From Cupriavidus nantongensis (GTDB taxonomy: Bacteria > Pseudomonadota > Gammaproteobacteria > Burkholderiales > Burkholderiaceae), in the NCBI RefSeq assembly GCF_001598055.1, contig NZ_CP014844.1, positions 3,127,642 through 3,191,641 on the forward strand: a DNA stretch of 64,000 nt, written 5' to 3'. The notes under the pieces were generated by a model. That model was given only the letters and a program-made list of their open reading frames with translations, did not search any database and had not been told where the DNA came from. The first letter of the stretch is position 1; each line of letters begins with the position of its first letter. Below, piece by piece: positions 1 to 7,320 of this stretch. The position numbers and the translations under genes were made by a program.

Positions 1-117
1 GCCTCCATCGTCGGGCCACGCCAACAACCTGTGATGCGGGATCGGTATTTCCAGGCAGTGCGCCCGCTGTCGGAATACCTGCGGTTGGCGCAGGAGAACG
101 GTTCCATCGTCGATTGA
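1..117 (+). CDS. C-terminal end of an unidentified ICE gene (5' truncated by window)
   Basis: An open frame enters from the left edge and ends at a TGA at 115-117, giving the last 38 residues. The tail is rich in charged and aromatic residues and ends in GSIVD. I do not recognise the family from this fragment. In Tn4371-type elements the gene before the DUF2285 gene is often a small DNA-binding protein, but nothing visible here proves that. The frame could also be spurious, though it is followed by a clear regulatory-looking gap. Confidence 0.4.
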   Translation, partial: ASIVGPRQQPVMRDRYFQAVRPLSEYLRLAQENGSIVD

Positions 118-150
118 ACCGCTCGCACCCCGGCCAAGTCGGGCGCATTC

Positions 151-187
151 AGACTATTTCGGTCTTGCTCCAGACCTATCCGGTCTT
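151..187. promoter_or_regulatory. Paired AGAC-N7-GTCT dyads, candidate operator
   Basis: Two copies of a small dyad, AGAC followed by seven bases and GTCT, start at 151 and 172. They are 21 bp apart, two turns of the helix, so both face the same side of the DNA. They lie in the 330-bp gap before the DUF6499/DUF2285 gene. A second dyad at 253-276 (8-bp arms TGCGGCAC/GTGCCGCA, 8-nt loop) may be the terminator of the preceding gene, although no T-run follows. A TTGACA at 344-349 could be a -35 box, but no good -10 box follows at the right spacing. The operator role is an inference. Confidence 0.4.
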
Positions 188-447
188 AATCAGCACTCTT
201 GCACCAAACCTGTGCGGGCGCGGCAGAAACAGTCACGATCTTTCATGCGGCTTGCGGCACGGTGTTCAGTGCCGCATGACGTTTGGATGCCATGCGGCCG
301 TCGCATTCGGACGGAATTCACAACATGCCGGAGCCATCCAGTCTTGACACCAATTGTTACAGCCTAACCGGATTTCTACTTTGATTTGATGCTCCCGCAT
401 GTTCGACGCCGTGGCGACGTTCCTGCTGTTCGACAGGAGCTTTCGTC

Positions 448-1224
448 ATGGTCAGTCCTCATCATTTCGCGCACTGGTATCCGACTGCCGCTTACCTCTA
501 CATCCTGGGGCTGGATACGCTTGCACTGGCCTGGGAGTACCTGCGCAGGCATCCAGACTACCGGCTCGACTGGCTGCGCCGTCATCGCCGCCCGCAAGCC
601 GCTCAGCACGCGGCGCATCGCTGGGGCTTGCGCCTGCTGGAAGACCCGGCCCTGGATGCGCGCGACGCGCATCCGGCCTGGCAGCCCGGCCACGCAGCCG
701 TGGTGCAGCTCTACCCCGATGCCGACCCGCCCGTGGATGCGGAGTCTTTCGCGTTCTGGCGTATCCCTGGCCACAAGCAACTGCTCCACGACGGCAAGGG
801 GCTGGCGCTCACCGCGCGCAGCCCCGGCCATTGCCTGCGCTTCGCGCTCGCGCCTGGACTGGAAGACGGCATGGCTGTCGCCTATGCCCACCGCGGCGGC
901 GCCGCCGCGCCCGCACGCGGTCATGTGTCCGGCCCAGCACTGGCCGATGCCAGACCGAGGCCGACACCGGGCGCGCTGCTGGAACTGCACACCTTGCAGG
1001 CGCTCGACGCGACCCTGGCGGGCGCGTCCTTGCGCGACGTGGCCGAAGGGCTGTTCGGCGCTGATGCCGTGGCCGCCGACTGGCACGCCGATGGCGACCT
1101 GCGCGCCCGCGTGCGCCGCCTGGCGCGGCGCGGCGATGCGTTGATGCGCGGCGGCTATCGCCGCTTAGCACAACTGCCGCTGCTTGAGAAGGGACGTTTT
1201 GAAGAGGACGCAAAACGTCCCTGA
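448..1224 (+). CDS. DUF6499/DUF2285 protein, FseA-like ICE transfer activator
   Basis: This 258-residue protein has an N-terminal DUF6499-like segment (YPTAAYLY...AWEYLRRHPDYR, about residues 10-45) and a C-terminal DUF2285 domain (about residues 170-245: LDATLAGASLRDVAEGLFG, then RRLARRGDALMRGGYR). In ICEMlSymR7A the activator FseA is made from two DUF2285-family frames joined by programmed frameshifting and switches on the excisionase gene rdfS. Here both domains are in one uninterrupted frame. An AlpA/RdfS-like gene lies 84 bp downstream, so a role as activator of excision and transfer is a sound inference but unproven for this element. The ATG at 448 follows a CAGGAG ribosome site at about 434. 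A perfect inverted repeat overlaps its last codons. Confidence 0.75.
   Translation: MVSPHHFAHWYPTAAYLYILGLDTLALAWEYLRRHPDYRLDWLRRHRRPQAAQHAAHRWGLRLLEDPALDARDAHPAWQPGHAAVVQLYPDADPPVDAESFAFWRIPGHKQLLHDGKGLALTARSPGHCLRFALAPGLEDGMAVAYAHRGGAAAPARGHVSGPALADARPRPTPGALLELHTLQALDATLAGASLRDVAEGLFGADAVAADWHADGDLRARVRRLARRGDALMRGGYRRLAQLPLLEKGRFEEDAKRP
1191..1221. repeat. Perfect 10-bp inverted repeat at the 3' end of the DUF2285 gene
   Basis: GGGACGTTTT (1191-1200) and AAAACGTCCC (1212-1221) are exact inverted copies separated by 11 bases. The repeat overlaps the last ten codons and abuts the TGA at 1222-1224. The A run of the second arm means the hairpin is not followed by a T tract on the plus strand, so it is not a standard terminator. 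It sits about 90 bp before the RdfS-like gene, where an operator, RNA stability element or attenuator would be expected. The structure is seen directly; the role is inferred. Confidence 0.6.
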
Positions 1225-1308
1225 GCAACAGAGCTTCGTTTTCTGAGACTGCCTCCATCCGGTCGCGCTGTGTGGCCGGTCGTTTTTCAACCGATGGAGG
1301 TTCACACC

Positions 1309-1590
1309 ATGCGTCCCGCTCCCTTGCGGCCTGCCGCCGCTGTCTCGACTGCTGCCGCGCAGCCTCAACGCTACCTGACCAACGACGAAGCCGCCGAATA
1401 CCTGCGCCTGTCACCGCGCACGCTGGAAAAGCAGCGCGTGATCGGCGGCGGCCCGCGCTTTCGCAAGTTCGGTCGCCGCGTCATGTACGCCGTGGCCGAC
1501 CTCGACGCTTGGGCGGCTGATCGCAGCTTCGAGACGACTTCCGATCCCGAGTACGCCGAGCACCACTCGGCCGACAGCCGTGCGCGCTGA
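1309..1590 (+). CDS. AlpA/RdfS-like helix-turn-helix protein (candidate excisionase)
   Basis: A 93-residue protein. From about residue 22 it has the AlpA/excisionase-type winged HTH pattern: YLTNDEAAEYLRLSPRTLEK, then GGPRFRKFGRRVMY and VADLDAW. This fold is used by recombination directionality factors such as RdfS of ICEMlSymR7A, which bias the integrase towards excision and whose gene also precedes traF and the relaxase gene. The same order is present here, so an RdfS role is likely. A GGAGG at about 1295 fixes the ATG at 1309 rather than the in-frame ATG at 1270, which has no good ribosome site. It could instead be a plain transcriptional regulator of repA. Confidence 0.75.
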   Translation: MRPAPLRPAAAVSTAAAQPQRYLTNDEAAEYLRLSPRTLEKQRVIGGGPRFRKFGRRVMYAVADLDAWAADRSFETTSDPEYAEHHSADSRAR

Positions 1591-1604
1591 TCGCTTGCGC
1601 GCGG

Positions 1605-2474
1605 ATGGCCTTCGCCATGTCCAGCCCTGCGCTGCCGTCCCGGCAGCGGCCCGTGCCGGAGCGCGAACAGCTCGACCTGTTCCGCGCCTTGCCGGGCGAC
1701 ATGGCGCCGCGCGACAGCCAGGACTTGATGGCCTTTCCGTTCTTCTCGCTGGCGAAGTCGCGGCGCGTCGCGCCGATCGACTTCCGGGCGGGGAACGTCA
1801 CGATCCGCGTGGAGGGCACGGCCGAGCACGGCATCGCCACGATCTGGGATGCGGACGTGCTGATCTGGGCGGCCTCGCAGATCGTGGAAGCGCGCGATGC
1901 GGGCTTGCGCCCGTCGCGGCTGATGCAGGCCACGCCTTACGAGATCCTGCGCTTCATCGGGCGCGGTACGTCGCTGCGCGACTACCAGCGCCTCAAGGCC
2001 GCGCTGGATCGCCTGCAATCGACCACCGTGGCCACGTCCATCCGCGAGACGACCGGGCGGCGCCTGCACCGCTTCTCGTGGATCAACGAATGGAAGGAAC
2101 TGGCCGATGCCAAGGGCACGCCTTTGGGGCTGGAGCTGATCCTGCCGGACTGGTTCTATGCCGGCGTGCTCGACGCCGCCCTGGTGCTGACCATCGACCC
2201 GGCGTATTTCCGGCTGACCGGCGGCATCGAGCGGTGGCTGTATCGGCTGGTGCGCAAGCACGGCGGGCGACAGCCGGGCGGCTGGCAATTCGATTTCCGA
2301 CACCTGTATCGGAAATCGGGCAGCGCCACGCGCTTCTCGGACTTCGCCTACGACCTGCGCACGCTGGTCGCGCGGCAGTCGCTGCCGGGCTACGCCCTGA
2401 GCATCGAGCGGATGCCGGACAACGGCGCCGAGCTGCTGACCTTCCGGCCCGTGCCGCACACGGCACGGGGATAA
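1605..2474 (+). CDS. repA: Replication initiator protein RepA of the ICE
   Basis: A 289-residue protein of the replication initiator A family found in Tn4371-type elements. Typical segments are REQLDLFRALPGD near the N-terminus, then DLMAFPFFSLAKSRR, and a central part with VTIRVEGTAEHGIATIWDAD. It is thought to start plasmid-like replication of the excised circle, aiding stability. It begins 14 bp after the RdfS-like gene, and a second in-frame ATG at 1617 is an alternative start. Immediately after its stop are three 18-bp iteron-like repeats, which suits an initiator that binds its own origin. Replication by ICEs of this family is inferred here from gene content. Confidence 0.85.
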   Translation: MAFAMSSPALPSRQRPVPEREQLDLFRALPGDMAPRDSQDLMAFPFFSLAKSRRVAPIDFRAGNVTIRVEGTAEHGIATIWDADVLIWAASQIVEARDAGLRPSRLMQATPYEILRFIGRGTSLRDYQRLKAALDRLQSTTVATSIRETTGRRLHRFSWINEWKELADAKGTPLGLELILPDWFYAGVLDAALVLTIDPAYFRLTGGIERWLYRLVRKHGGRQPGGWQFDFRHLYRKSGSATRFSDFAYDLRTLVARQSLPGYALSIERMPDNGAELLTFRPVPHTARG

Positions 2475-2498
2475 ACGGTGCGCAGCTTGTGGACGGGC

Positions 2499-2563
2499 TC
2501 GTGCTATCAGGAGTACGAGGTATCGTGCTATCGGGAGTACAGCTATCGTGCTATCAGGAGTAC
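2499..2563. repeat. Three iteron-like 18-bp direct repeats, candidate oriV
   Basis: Copies of TCGTGCTATCAGGAGTAC lie at 2499-2516, 2523-2540 (one change, A to G) and 2546-2563, with start-to-start distances of 24 and 23 bp. The spacing is close to two helical turns, as in plasmid iterons bound by a Rep protein. They lie 25 bp after the repA stop and before parA. Their sequence is not translated as part of any plausible gene. They are best read as RepA sites of an origin or of an autoregulated parA promoter. Confidence 0.6.
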
Positions 2564-2603
2564 GAATCGGCCGCAAAGCCAATAACGGCGCGGGTTTGCG
2601 GAC

Positions 2604-2635
2604 CCTCTAACTTCCCTAACTTAAAACCTCTAACT
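2604..2635. repeat. CCTCTAACT short repeats upstream of parA
   Basis: CCTCTAACT occurs at 2604-2612 and 2627-2635, again 23 bp apart, with a third partial copy (CCCTAACTT) between them at 2614-2622. The stretch is unusually AT-rich for this element and lies about 95 bp before the parA start. It could be a partition-complex or promoter site, or the melting region of an origin beside the iterons. Confidence 0.4.
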
Positions 2636-2727
2636 GGTAGTAGAAGCGCCGTGCCACGGTGGATAACCACCACACGGCACGAAAAGCAGCAGCAACAACC
2701 CGGCTTTCCAACACGGAGGGCCAGGCC

Positions 2728-3366
2728 ATGATCGTCGCACTGTTCAACCAGAAAGGCGGCGTGGGCAAGACCACGCTCGCAACGCACATCGCCGGCGAGC
2801 TGGCGATGCGCGGCCAGCACGTCGTCCTGCTGGACGCCGACCCGCAGGGTTCATCGCTGGACTGGACGCAGCGCCGCAGCCAGCAAGGTCTTCCAAGGCT
2901 GTTCAGCGCCGTGGGCCTTGCACGCGAAACGCTGCACCAAGAGGCGCCAGAACTCGCCAGGCGGGCCGATCACGTCATCATCGACGGCCCGCCACGCATC
3001 GCGGCACTGGCGCGCTCCGCGCTGCTGGCGGCCGAGCGCGTGCTGATCCCCGTGCAGCCCAGTCCTTACGACCTGTGGGCCAGCGCCGAGATGGTCGCGC
3101 TGATCCGCGAGGCGCAGGTGTTTCGGCCTGCGCTGCGCGCGGCCTTCGTCATCAATCGGCGCGTCAGTACCACCGTGATCGGGCGCGAAGCGCGCCAGGC
3201 GCTTGCTGACCAGCCGCTTCCTGCGCTGCGCGCGGAAGTGCATCAGCGCATCGTGTTCGCCGACAGCGTGGCCGCTGGCCGGCTTGCACGCGAGACGGCG
3301 CCGGACAGCGCCGCCGCGCGCGAAATCACCGCGCTGGTGGACGAGCTGCTGCGGTGGCCGACATGA
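2728..3366 (+). CDS. parA: ParA-family partition ATPase
   Basis: A 212-residue Walker-type ATPase with the deviant Walker A motif KGGVGKTT at residues 9-16, LLDADPQGSSLDW near residue 40 and VIIDGPP near residue 87. Such proteins move or tether plasmid-like DNA on the nucleoid and help the excised ICE persist. The ATG at 2728 has a strong ribosome site (CGGAGGG at about 2713). Its stop overlaps the start of the next gene (ATGA at 3363-3366), opening a chain of overlapping genes through to the relaxase. ParA of this short form usually works with a small partner protein, here probably the next gene. Confidence 0.9.
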   Translation: MIVALFNQKGGVGKTTLATHIAGELAMRGQHVVLLDADPQGSSLDWTQRRSQQGLPRLFSAVGLARETLHQEAPELARRADHVIIDGPPRIAALARSALLAAERVLIPVQPSPYDLWASAEMVALIREAQVFRPALRAAFVINRRVSTTVIGREARQALADQPLPALRAEVHQRIVFADSVAAGRLARETAPDSAAAREITALVDELLRWPT

Positions 3367-3635
3367 CCGCGAAGCCGCCACCTCGCGCAAAGCGCGTCGG
3401 CATCGGTGCGCGTCCGCCCGCGAATCCTCACGCCGAGGCGTGGATTCGCCAGGGCGACGCCGATGCGCTGGGCAAGGGCGACCTCTACACAGCCCGCCTC
3501 ACGCTCGACATCACGCCCGCCATGCGGGCACGCATCAAGGTGTCGGCCTTCACGCAGGGCGTGACCGTCGCCGACCTGCTGCGCGGCCTGCTGGAGCGCG
3601 AGTTTCCAGAACACCGCAGGGAGAACGCACCATGA
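3363..3635 (+). CDS. Small ParB-like / ribbon-helix-helix partition partner
   Basis: A 90-residue basic protein. The second half (YTARLTLDITPAMRARIKVS then GVTVADLLRGLLEREF) resembles a ribbon-helix-helix DNA-binding fold: a short beta strand followed by two helices. It follows parA with a start that overlaps the parA stop, the usual place for the DNA-binding partner of a small ParA. A GTG at 3354 is an alternative start; the ATG at 3363 is preferred because ATGA coupling is the rule in this operon. Assignment to partition comes from position and fold, not from a known match. Confidence 0.65.
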   Translation: MTAKPPPRAKRVGIGARPPANPHAEAWIRQGDADALGKGDLYTARLTLDITPAMRARIKVSAFTQGVTVADLLRGLLEREFPEHRRENAP

Positions 3636-4177
3636 CTGCATTTGCATCGCCTGCCTCCGCGCCTGCCGCCATCGCGGCTACGGCTGCGCTCGCAGCGCCT
3701 TCCAGCCAGCCTGCCAGTGCGCCGCTGACGCGCGTTGCGCTGGCCTACATCGAACCGCGCTTCAAGCTCTACCTGCGCTTCGGCGAACCCGCGCGCACGC
3801 ACCAGCTCGACCGTTGGCGGCGCTGCGCCGTGTTCCTGCCGGGCGCGGTTCTGTGCCGTGTCCGCTGGCAGGCCAACGACTACGGCACCGTGCGCTGGCA
3901 ACTAATGGTGATGCAGGCTTACACGCCGCTGGACGCGGCGCAGCGCATCCCCGGCGTGCAGCCGGGCGCGCGCCTGCTGCTGCACGCCGAGGGCGAGAAC
4001 CAGGTGCGCGCCGTGTTGGATCGCATCGACGCCATCGAGGCGCTGGGCATCACACCCGCCGCCGTCTCGCCCGCGTACTGGCGCACGCTCGCCAACCGGC
4101 TCGCTGCGCGCCTACCGCTGCCCGAATACACCGCCGAGCGGCACGCCGCCTTGCTCATCGGGAGGGCGCTGCCGTGA
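3632..4177 (+). CDS. DUF2840 domain protein
   Basis: A 181-residue protein matching the DUF2840 family, which in Tn4371-type and related ICEs always lies between parA and traF. The N-terminal 35 residues are alanine- and proline-rich and low in complexity. The conserved part starts near residue 37 with LTRVALAYIEPRFKLYLRFG and continues with DRWRRCAVFLPGA and RVRWQANDYGT. No catalytic motif is evident and the function is unknown. The start overlaps the previous stop (ATGA) and its own stop overlaps the traF GTG start. Its constant neighbourhood suggests a role in DNA processing or transfer. Confidence 0.8.
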   Translation: MTAFASPASAPAAIAATAALAAPSSQPASAPLTRVALAYIEPRFKLYLRFGEPARTHQLDRWRRCAVFLPGAVLCRVRWQANDYGTVRWQLMVMQAYTPLDAAQRIPGVQPGARLLLHAEGENQVRAVLDRIDAIEALGITPAAVSPAYWRTLANRLAARLPLPEYTAERHAALLIGRALP

Positions 4178-4761
4178 CCGTCGTTTCCACTGCCGACACC
4201 GCGCCGCGTCCTCGCTCGCGCCTGCGCGCTCGTATCGTGCTGGCGGGCCTGTCCGCCTGCGGCCTCGCTGCGCTGGCCTGGGCGTCCTTCGTGCATCCGC
4301 TGCCGCGCCTGATCTACAACCCATCCGACAGCGTGGCGGTCGGCTGGTATCGCGTCGATCCGCTGGGCCACGGCGCCGGCTCGCTGCCACGTCCTTTGTC
4401 CGTGGGCAGCATCGTCCTGACCACGCTGCCGCCAGATGCCGCCGCGCTGGCCGCGCAACGCGGCTACCTGCCAGCGCGCGTGCCGCTGCTCAAGCGCGTG
4501 GGCGCCGTCGCGCCGCAGGAGGTGTGCATCACTGGCCGCATCGTCCGCATCGCCGGCGTGCCTTCGGCCGCCGTGCTGCCTGCTGACCGCTGGGGTCGGC
4601 CGCTGCCATCCTGGCAGCAGTGCCGTCGCCTTGAAGTTGGCGAGCTGTTCTTGCTCAGTGTGACCAACCCGGCGTCGTTCGACAGCCGGTACTTCGGGCC
4701 GGTCAATGCGGGCGCCGTGATCGGCGTCGCGCATCCGGTCTGGCTGGAGTCCCGCCCATGA
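4174..4761 (+). CDS. traF: TraF-type S26 peptidase (pilin maturation)
   Basis: A 195-residue inner-membrane protease with one N-terminal membrane segment (residues 20-40) and a periplasmic catalytic domain. The family motif NPSDSVAVGWY places the likely nucleophile at Ser53, and the LLKRVGA motif gives the general base Lys107. In RP4 the homologous TraF cuts and cyclises the TrbC pilin; trbC is present at 27285. The GTG start at 4174 overlaps the DUF2840 stop (GTGA), and the stop overlaps the next ATG. Length is normal for the family. Confidence 0.88.
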   Translation: MTVVSTADTAPRPRSRLRARIVLAGLSACGLAALAWASFVHPLPRLIYNPSDSVAVGWYRVDPLGHGAGSLPRPLSVGSIVLTTLPPDAAALAAQRGYLPARVPLLKRVGAVAPQEVCITGRIVRIAGVPSAAVLPADRWGRPLPSWQQCRRLEVGELFLLSVTNPASFDSRYFGPVNAGAVIGVAHPVWLESRP

Positions 4762-5213
4762 TGGCCGCCGACTCGCTGCACGTTGCCGTGCATCTCATCG
4801 TGCCATCGGGGGTGTCGTGCTGCTGGCCGTCGCCGTGTCGTCGCGCGTGCAGTGCGAGCGCATCCGCGCCGCACTTCGCGCTGCCTGCGGCGCAGCCGTC
4901 CAACGTGCAGACGTCTTGGCTCGAACGCGCCCGGCCTGCGGCCGTGTTCGCGTTCGCCGACGCGCTGACTGCTCGTGCAGCAGCGCCACCGGGCCGCCGC
5001 TGCCCGGAGCGCCAGCGAGGGGCAAAGGCGGAAGGCAAGACAAAAGGGGGCGGCACCTGTCGGGCCGCAAAGACAGTCTGCACGTGGGGGTGGCGCGGCA
5101 CGCAGCGGCTTCGCCGCCGTGCCGCTGGGGGCGCGAAGCCCGCGCCAATGCAGGCAAGTCCGCGTGCTTCGCACGACCGGACACGCCATAGCTTGCAAGG
5201 AGTGCAGCCATGA
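4758..5213 (+). CDS. Doubtful ORF between traF and the relaxase gene
   Basis: A 151-residue frame begins at an ATGA overlap with the traF stop and ends with an ATGA overlap on the relaxase start, exactly like the real gene junctions before it. Against this, its product is rich in Arg, Cys, Ala and Pro with no recognisable domain, and another frame (4817-5191) is open over much of the same stretch. It may be a decayed or fast-evolving gene, or a non-coding leader that holds oriT. I do not recognise the product. Confidence 0.3.
   Translation: MMAADSLHVAVHLIVPSGVSCCWPSPCRRACSASASAPHFALPAAQPSNVQTSWLERARPAAVFAFADALTARAAAPPGRRCPERQRGAKAEGKTKGGGTCRAAKTVCTWGWRGTQRLRRRAAGGAKPAPMQASPRASHDRTRHSLQGVQP
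5095..5125. other. Stem-loop upstream of the relaxase gene, possible oriT element
   Basis: An outer stem GCGGCACG (5095-5102) pairs with CGTGCCGC (5118-5125). An inner stem GCGGC (5105-5109) pairs with GCCGC (5113-5117) around a TTC loop, with a CA bulge between. It sits 85 bp before the relaxase start. Transfer origins often lie next to the relaxase gene and carry an inverted repeat, so this is the most obvious place to look for oriT. No nick-site consensus was recognised, so the role is only a suggestion. Confidence 0.3.
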
Positions 5214-7192
5214 CCAACCGCCGCGACGACGATTTCCGCATCCGCCCCAGCGCCCCGAAGAACCGGGGCCAGGGCTTCGTCTCCAAGGTGCTCAAGCAGG
5301 CAGGCAAGGCCAGCAGCGGCAAGTCGGCGGTGCGCCGTCCTGGCGCCAGCGGCAACGGGCAGCACGCCGGTCAGCGGCCCGGCTCGCGCCTGGGGCGCGG
5401 CCACACGGCGGCGCGCTTCGCGGGGGCGAAGCTCACGCCCATGTCGCGGCGCGTGACCATCAAGACGCTGCTGGTCAATCAGCAGCGGGCCAGCCCGCAG
5501 TCGCTCGCCAAGCACCTGCGCTACATCGAGCGCGATGGCGTGGGCCGCGATGGCGAGCCGGGCCAAGCCTACGGGCCGCAGACCGATGCCGCCGACCTCG
5601 ATACCTTCAAGGAACGCTGCGCCGACGACCGGCATCACTTCCGCTTCATCCTCTCGCCCGAGGACGGCGCCGAGCTGGAAGACCTGCGCACCTACACGCG
5701 GCACCTTATGGGCCGCATGGAAGCCGACCTGGGCACGGGCCTCGATTGGGTAGCCGTCAACCACTGGAACACCGACAACCCGCACACGCACATCGTCGTG
5801 CGCGGGCGTGATGACACCGGCAAGGATCTCATCATCGCGGGCGACTACATCGCCGATGGCTACCGCCATCGCGCCGCCGAACTGGCGACCGAATGGCTGG
5901 GGCCGCGCACCGAGCTGGAGATCCAGCAGACCTTGCAGCGCGAGGTGGAGCAACAGCGGTGGACGAGCCTCGACCGCACCCTGCAACGCGAGGCCGGCGA
6001 GGATGGCCGGGTGCAGATCGAACGCTTCAACGAACCCCGGCTGCAACGCCAGCGCCTGCTGCTGATCGGCCGGCTGCAACGCTTGCAGTGGCTGGGCCTG
6101 GCCGACGAGATGCAGCCAGGCACCTGGGCCGTCCATGCCGACGCGGAGAAGACCTTGCGCGCCCTGGGCGAGCGTGGCGACATTATCCGCACCATGCAGC
6201 GGGCCATGCGCGGCGAGCAGCGCGAGCTGACGGTTTTCGAGCCTGCCGATGATGGCCGAACCATCCTCGGCCGCGTGGCCGCGAAGGGACTGGCCGACGA
6301 ACTGCGCGACCGGGGCTATCTGGTCATCGACGGCGTGGACGGCAAGGCCCACTACGTCGCGCTCAACGCCCGCGACGAACTGGCGAACTATCCCGCCGGC
6401 GCCGTGGTGGAGGTGAAGGGATCGGCCGACGTGCGCGCGGCCGACAAGAACATCGCCGCGCTGGCGAGCGATGGGCTGTACCGCACCGACCACCACCTTG
6501 CCATCGCGCAGGGGCAGGCCATGCCCGGCCGTGATCCGCAGGAAGTCGTCGCGGCCCACGTCCGCCGGCTGGAAGCCTTGCGCCGCGCCGGCATCGTGGA
6601 GCGCGTGGCCGAGGGGTTATGGAAGGTGCCGGACGATCTGCCTGAGCAGGGCCGCCGTTACGACGCGCAGCGCCTGGGCGGCGTGGCCGTGGAACTGAAA
6701 TCACACTTGCCCATCGAGCGGCAGGCCCGCGTGATCGGGGCCACCTGGCTCGACCACCAACTGATCGGCGGCGGTAAGGGCTTAGGCGGCCTGGGCTTCG
6801 GCGGCGAGGCCAAACTGGCCATGCAGCAGCGCGCCGACTTCCTGGCCGAACAGGGGCTGGCCGAGCGACGCGGGCAGCGCGTGATCCTCGCGCGCAACCT
6901 GCTGGGCACGCTGCGCAACCGGGAGCTGGCGCAAGCCGCCAAGGACATTGCGGCCGAAACCGGCCTTGAGCACCGCCCGACGGCTAACGGGCAGCGCATG
7001 GCCGGCATTTACCGGCGCAGCATCATGCTAGCCAGCGGGCGCTACGCGATGCTCGATGACGGCATGGGATTCAGCCTGGTGCCGTGGAAGCCGGTGATTG
7101 AGCAACGGCTAGGTCATCAAATAGCCGCAACAGTACGCAGTGGCGGAGTGTCGTGGGAGATTGGGCGACAGCGCGGCATATCTATTGGCTGA
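5210..7192 (+). CDS. rlxS: Relaxase RlxS/TraI family (DUF3363)
   Basis: A 660-residue conjugative relaxase. The N-terminal 75 residues are basic and disordered-looking. The nuclease core carries the metal-binding histidines in NHWNTDNPHTHIVVRG (H185, H192, H194), preceded by RHHFRFILSPEDG. The C-terminal half is the DUF3363 region of Tn4371 and ICEMlSym-type relaxases. It nicks oriT, binds the 5' end covalently and pilots the strand through TraG into the Trb channel. The ATG at 5210 follows AAGGAG at about 5197. Most of its 3' end, about residues 597 to 637, is echoed by a degraded copy at 10226-10324. Length and end look intact. Confidence 0.9.
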   Translation: MTNRRDDDFRIRPSAPKNRGQGFVSKVLKQAGKASSGKSAVRRPGASGNGQHAGQRPGSRLGRGHTAARFAGAKLTPMSRRVTIKTLLVNQQRASPQSLAKHLRYIERDGVGRDGEPGQAYGPQTDAADLDTFKERCADDRHHFRFILSPEDGAELEDLRTYTRHLMGRMEADLGTGLDWVAVNHWNTDNPHTHIVVRGRDDTGKDLIIAGDYIADGYRHRAAELATEWLGPRTELEIQQTLQREVEQQRWTSLDRTLQREAGEDGRVQIERFNEPRLQRQRLLLIGRLQRLQWLGLADEMQPGTWAVHADAEKTLRALGERGDIIRTMQRAMRGEQRELTVFEPADDGRTILGRVAAKGLADELRDRGYLVIDGVDGKAHYVALNARDELANYPAGAVVEVKGSADVRAADKNIAALASDGLYRTDHHLAIAQGQAMPGRDPQEVVAAHVRRLEALRRAGIVERVAEGLWKVPDDLPEQGRRYDAQRLGGVAVELKSHLPIERQARVIGATWLDHQLIGGGKGLGGLGFGGEAKLAMQQRADFLAEQGLAERRGQRVILARNLLGTLRNRELAQAAKDIAAETGLEHRPTANGQRMAGIYRRSIMLASGRYAMLDDGMGFSLVPWKPVIEQRLGHQIAATVRSGGVSWEIGRQRGISIG

Positions 7193-7320
7193 AGCAGCTA
7201 CGCGGACAAGTGAACCTGCATCATGCGGCAATTCTGCCGCTGGTAGTCTTCACGGACACGGGGAAAAGTCTGCTGGTAGTGCTCAATTGACTACGGCTGC
7301 TGGGTGCGGTCCAGAGGACT

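Noticed and set aside
344..349. TTGACA as a sigma-70 -35 box before the FseA-like gene
   Set aside because: No acceptable -10 hexamer lies 15-19 bp downstream, so a promoter is not claimed.
1270..1308. Upstream ATG extension of the RdfS-like gene
   Set aside because: The extension has no ribosome site, whereas GGAGG stands properly before the ATG at 1309.
4817..5191. Alternative plus-strand frame between traF and the relaxase gene
   Set aside because: It lacks the ATGA coupling at both ends that the 4758-5213 frame has, and is equally without recognisable domains.
7193..7320. Possible gene or att site between the relaxase gene and the sensor kinase gene
   Set aside because: Only 128 bp; no repeat shared with other boundaries and no plausible frame was seen.
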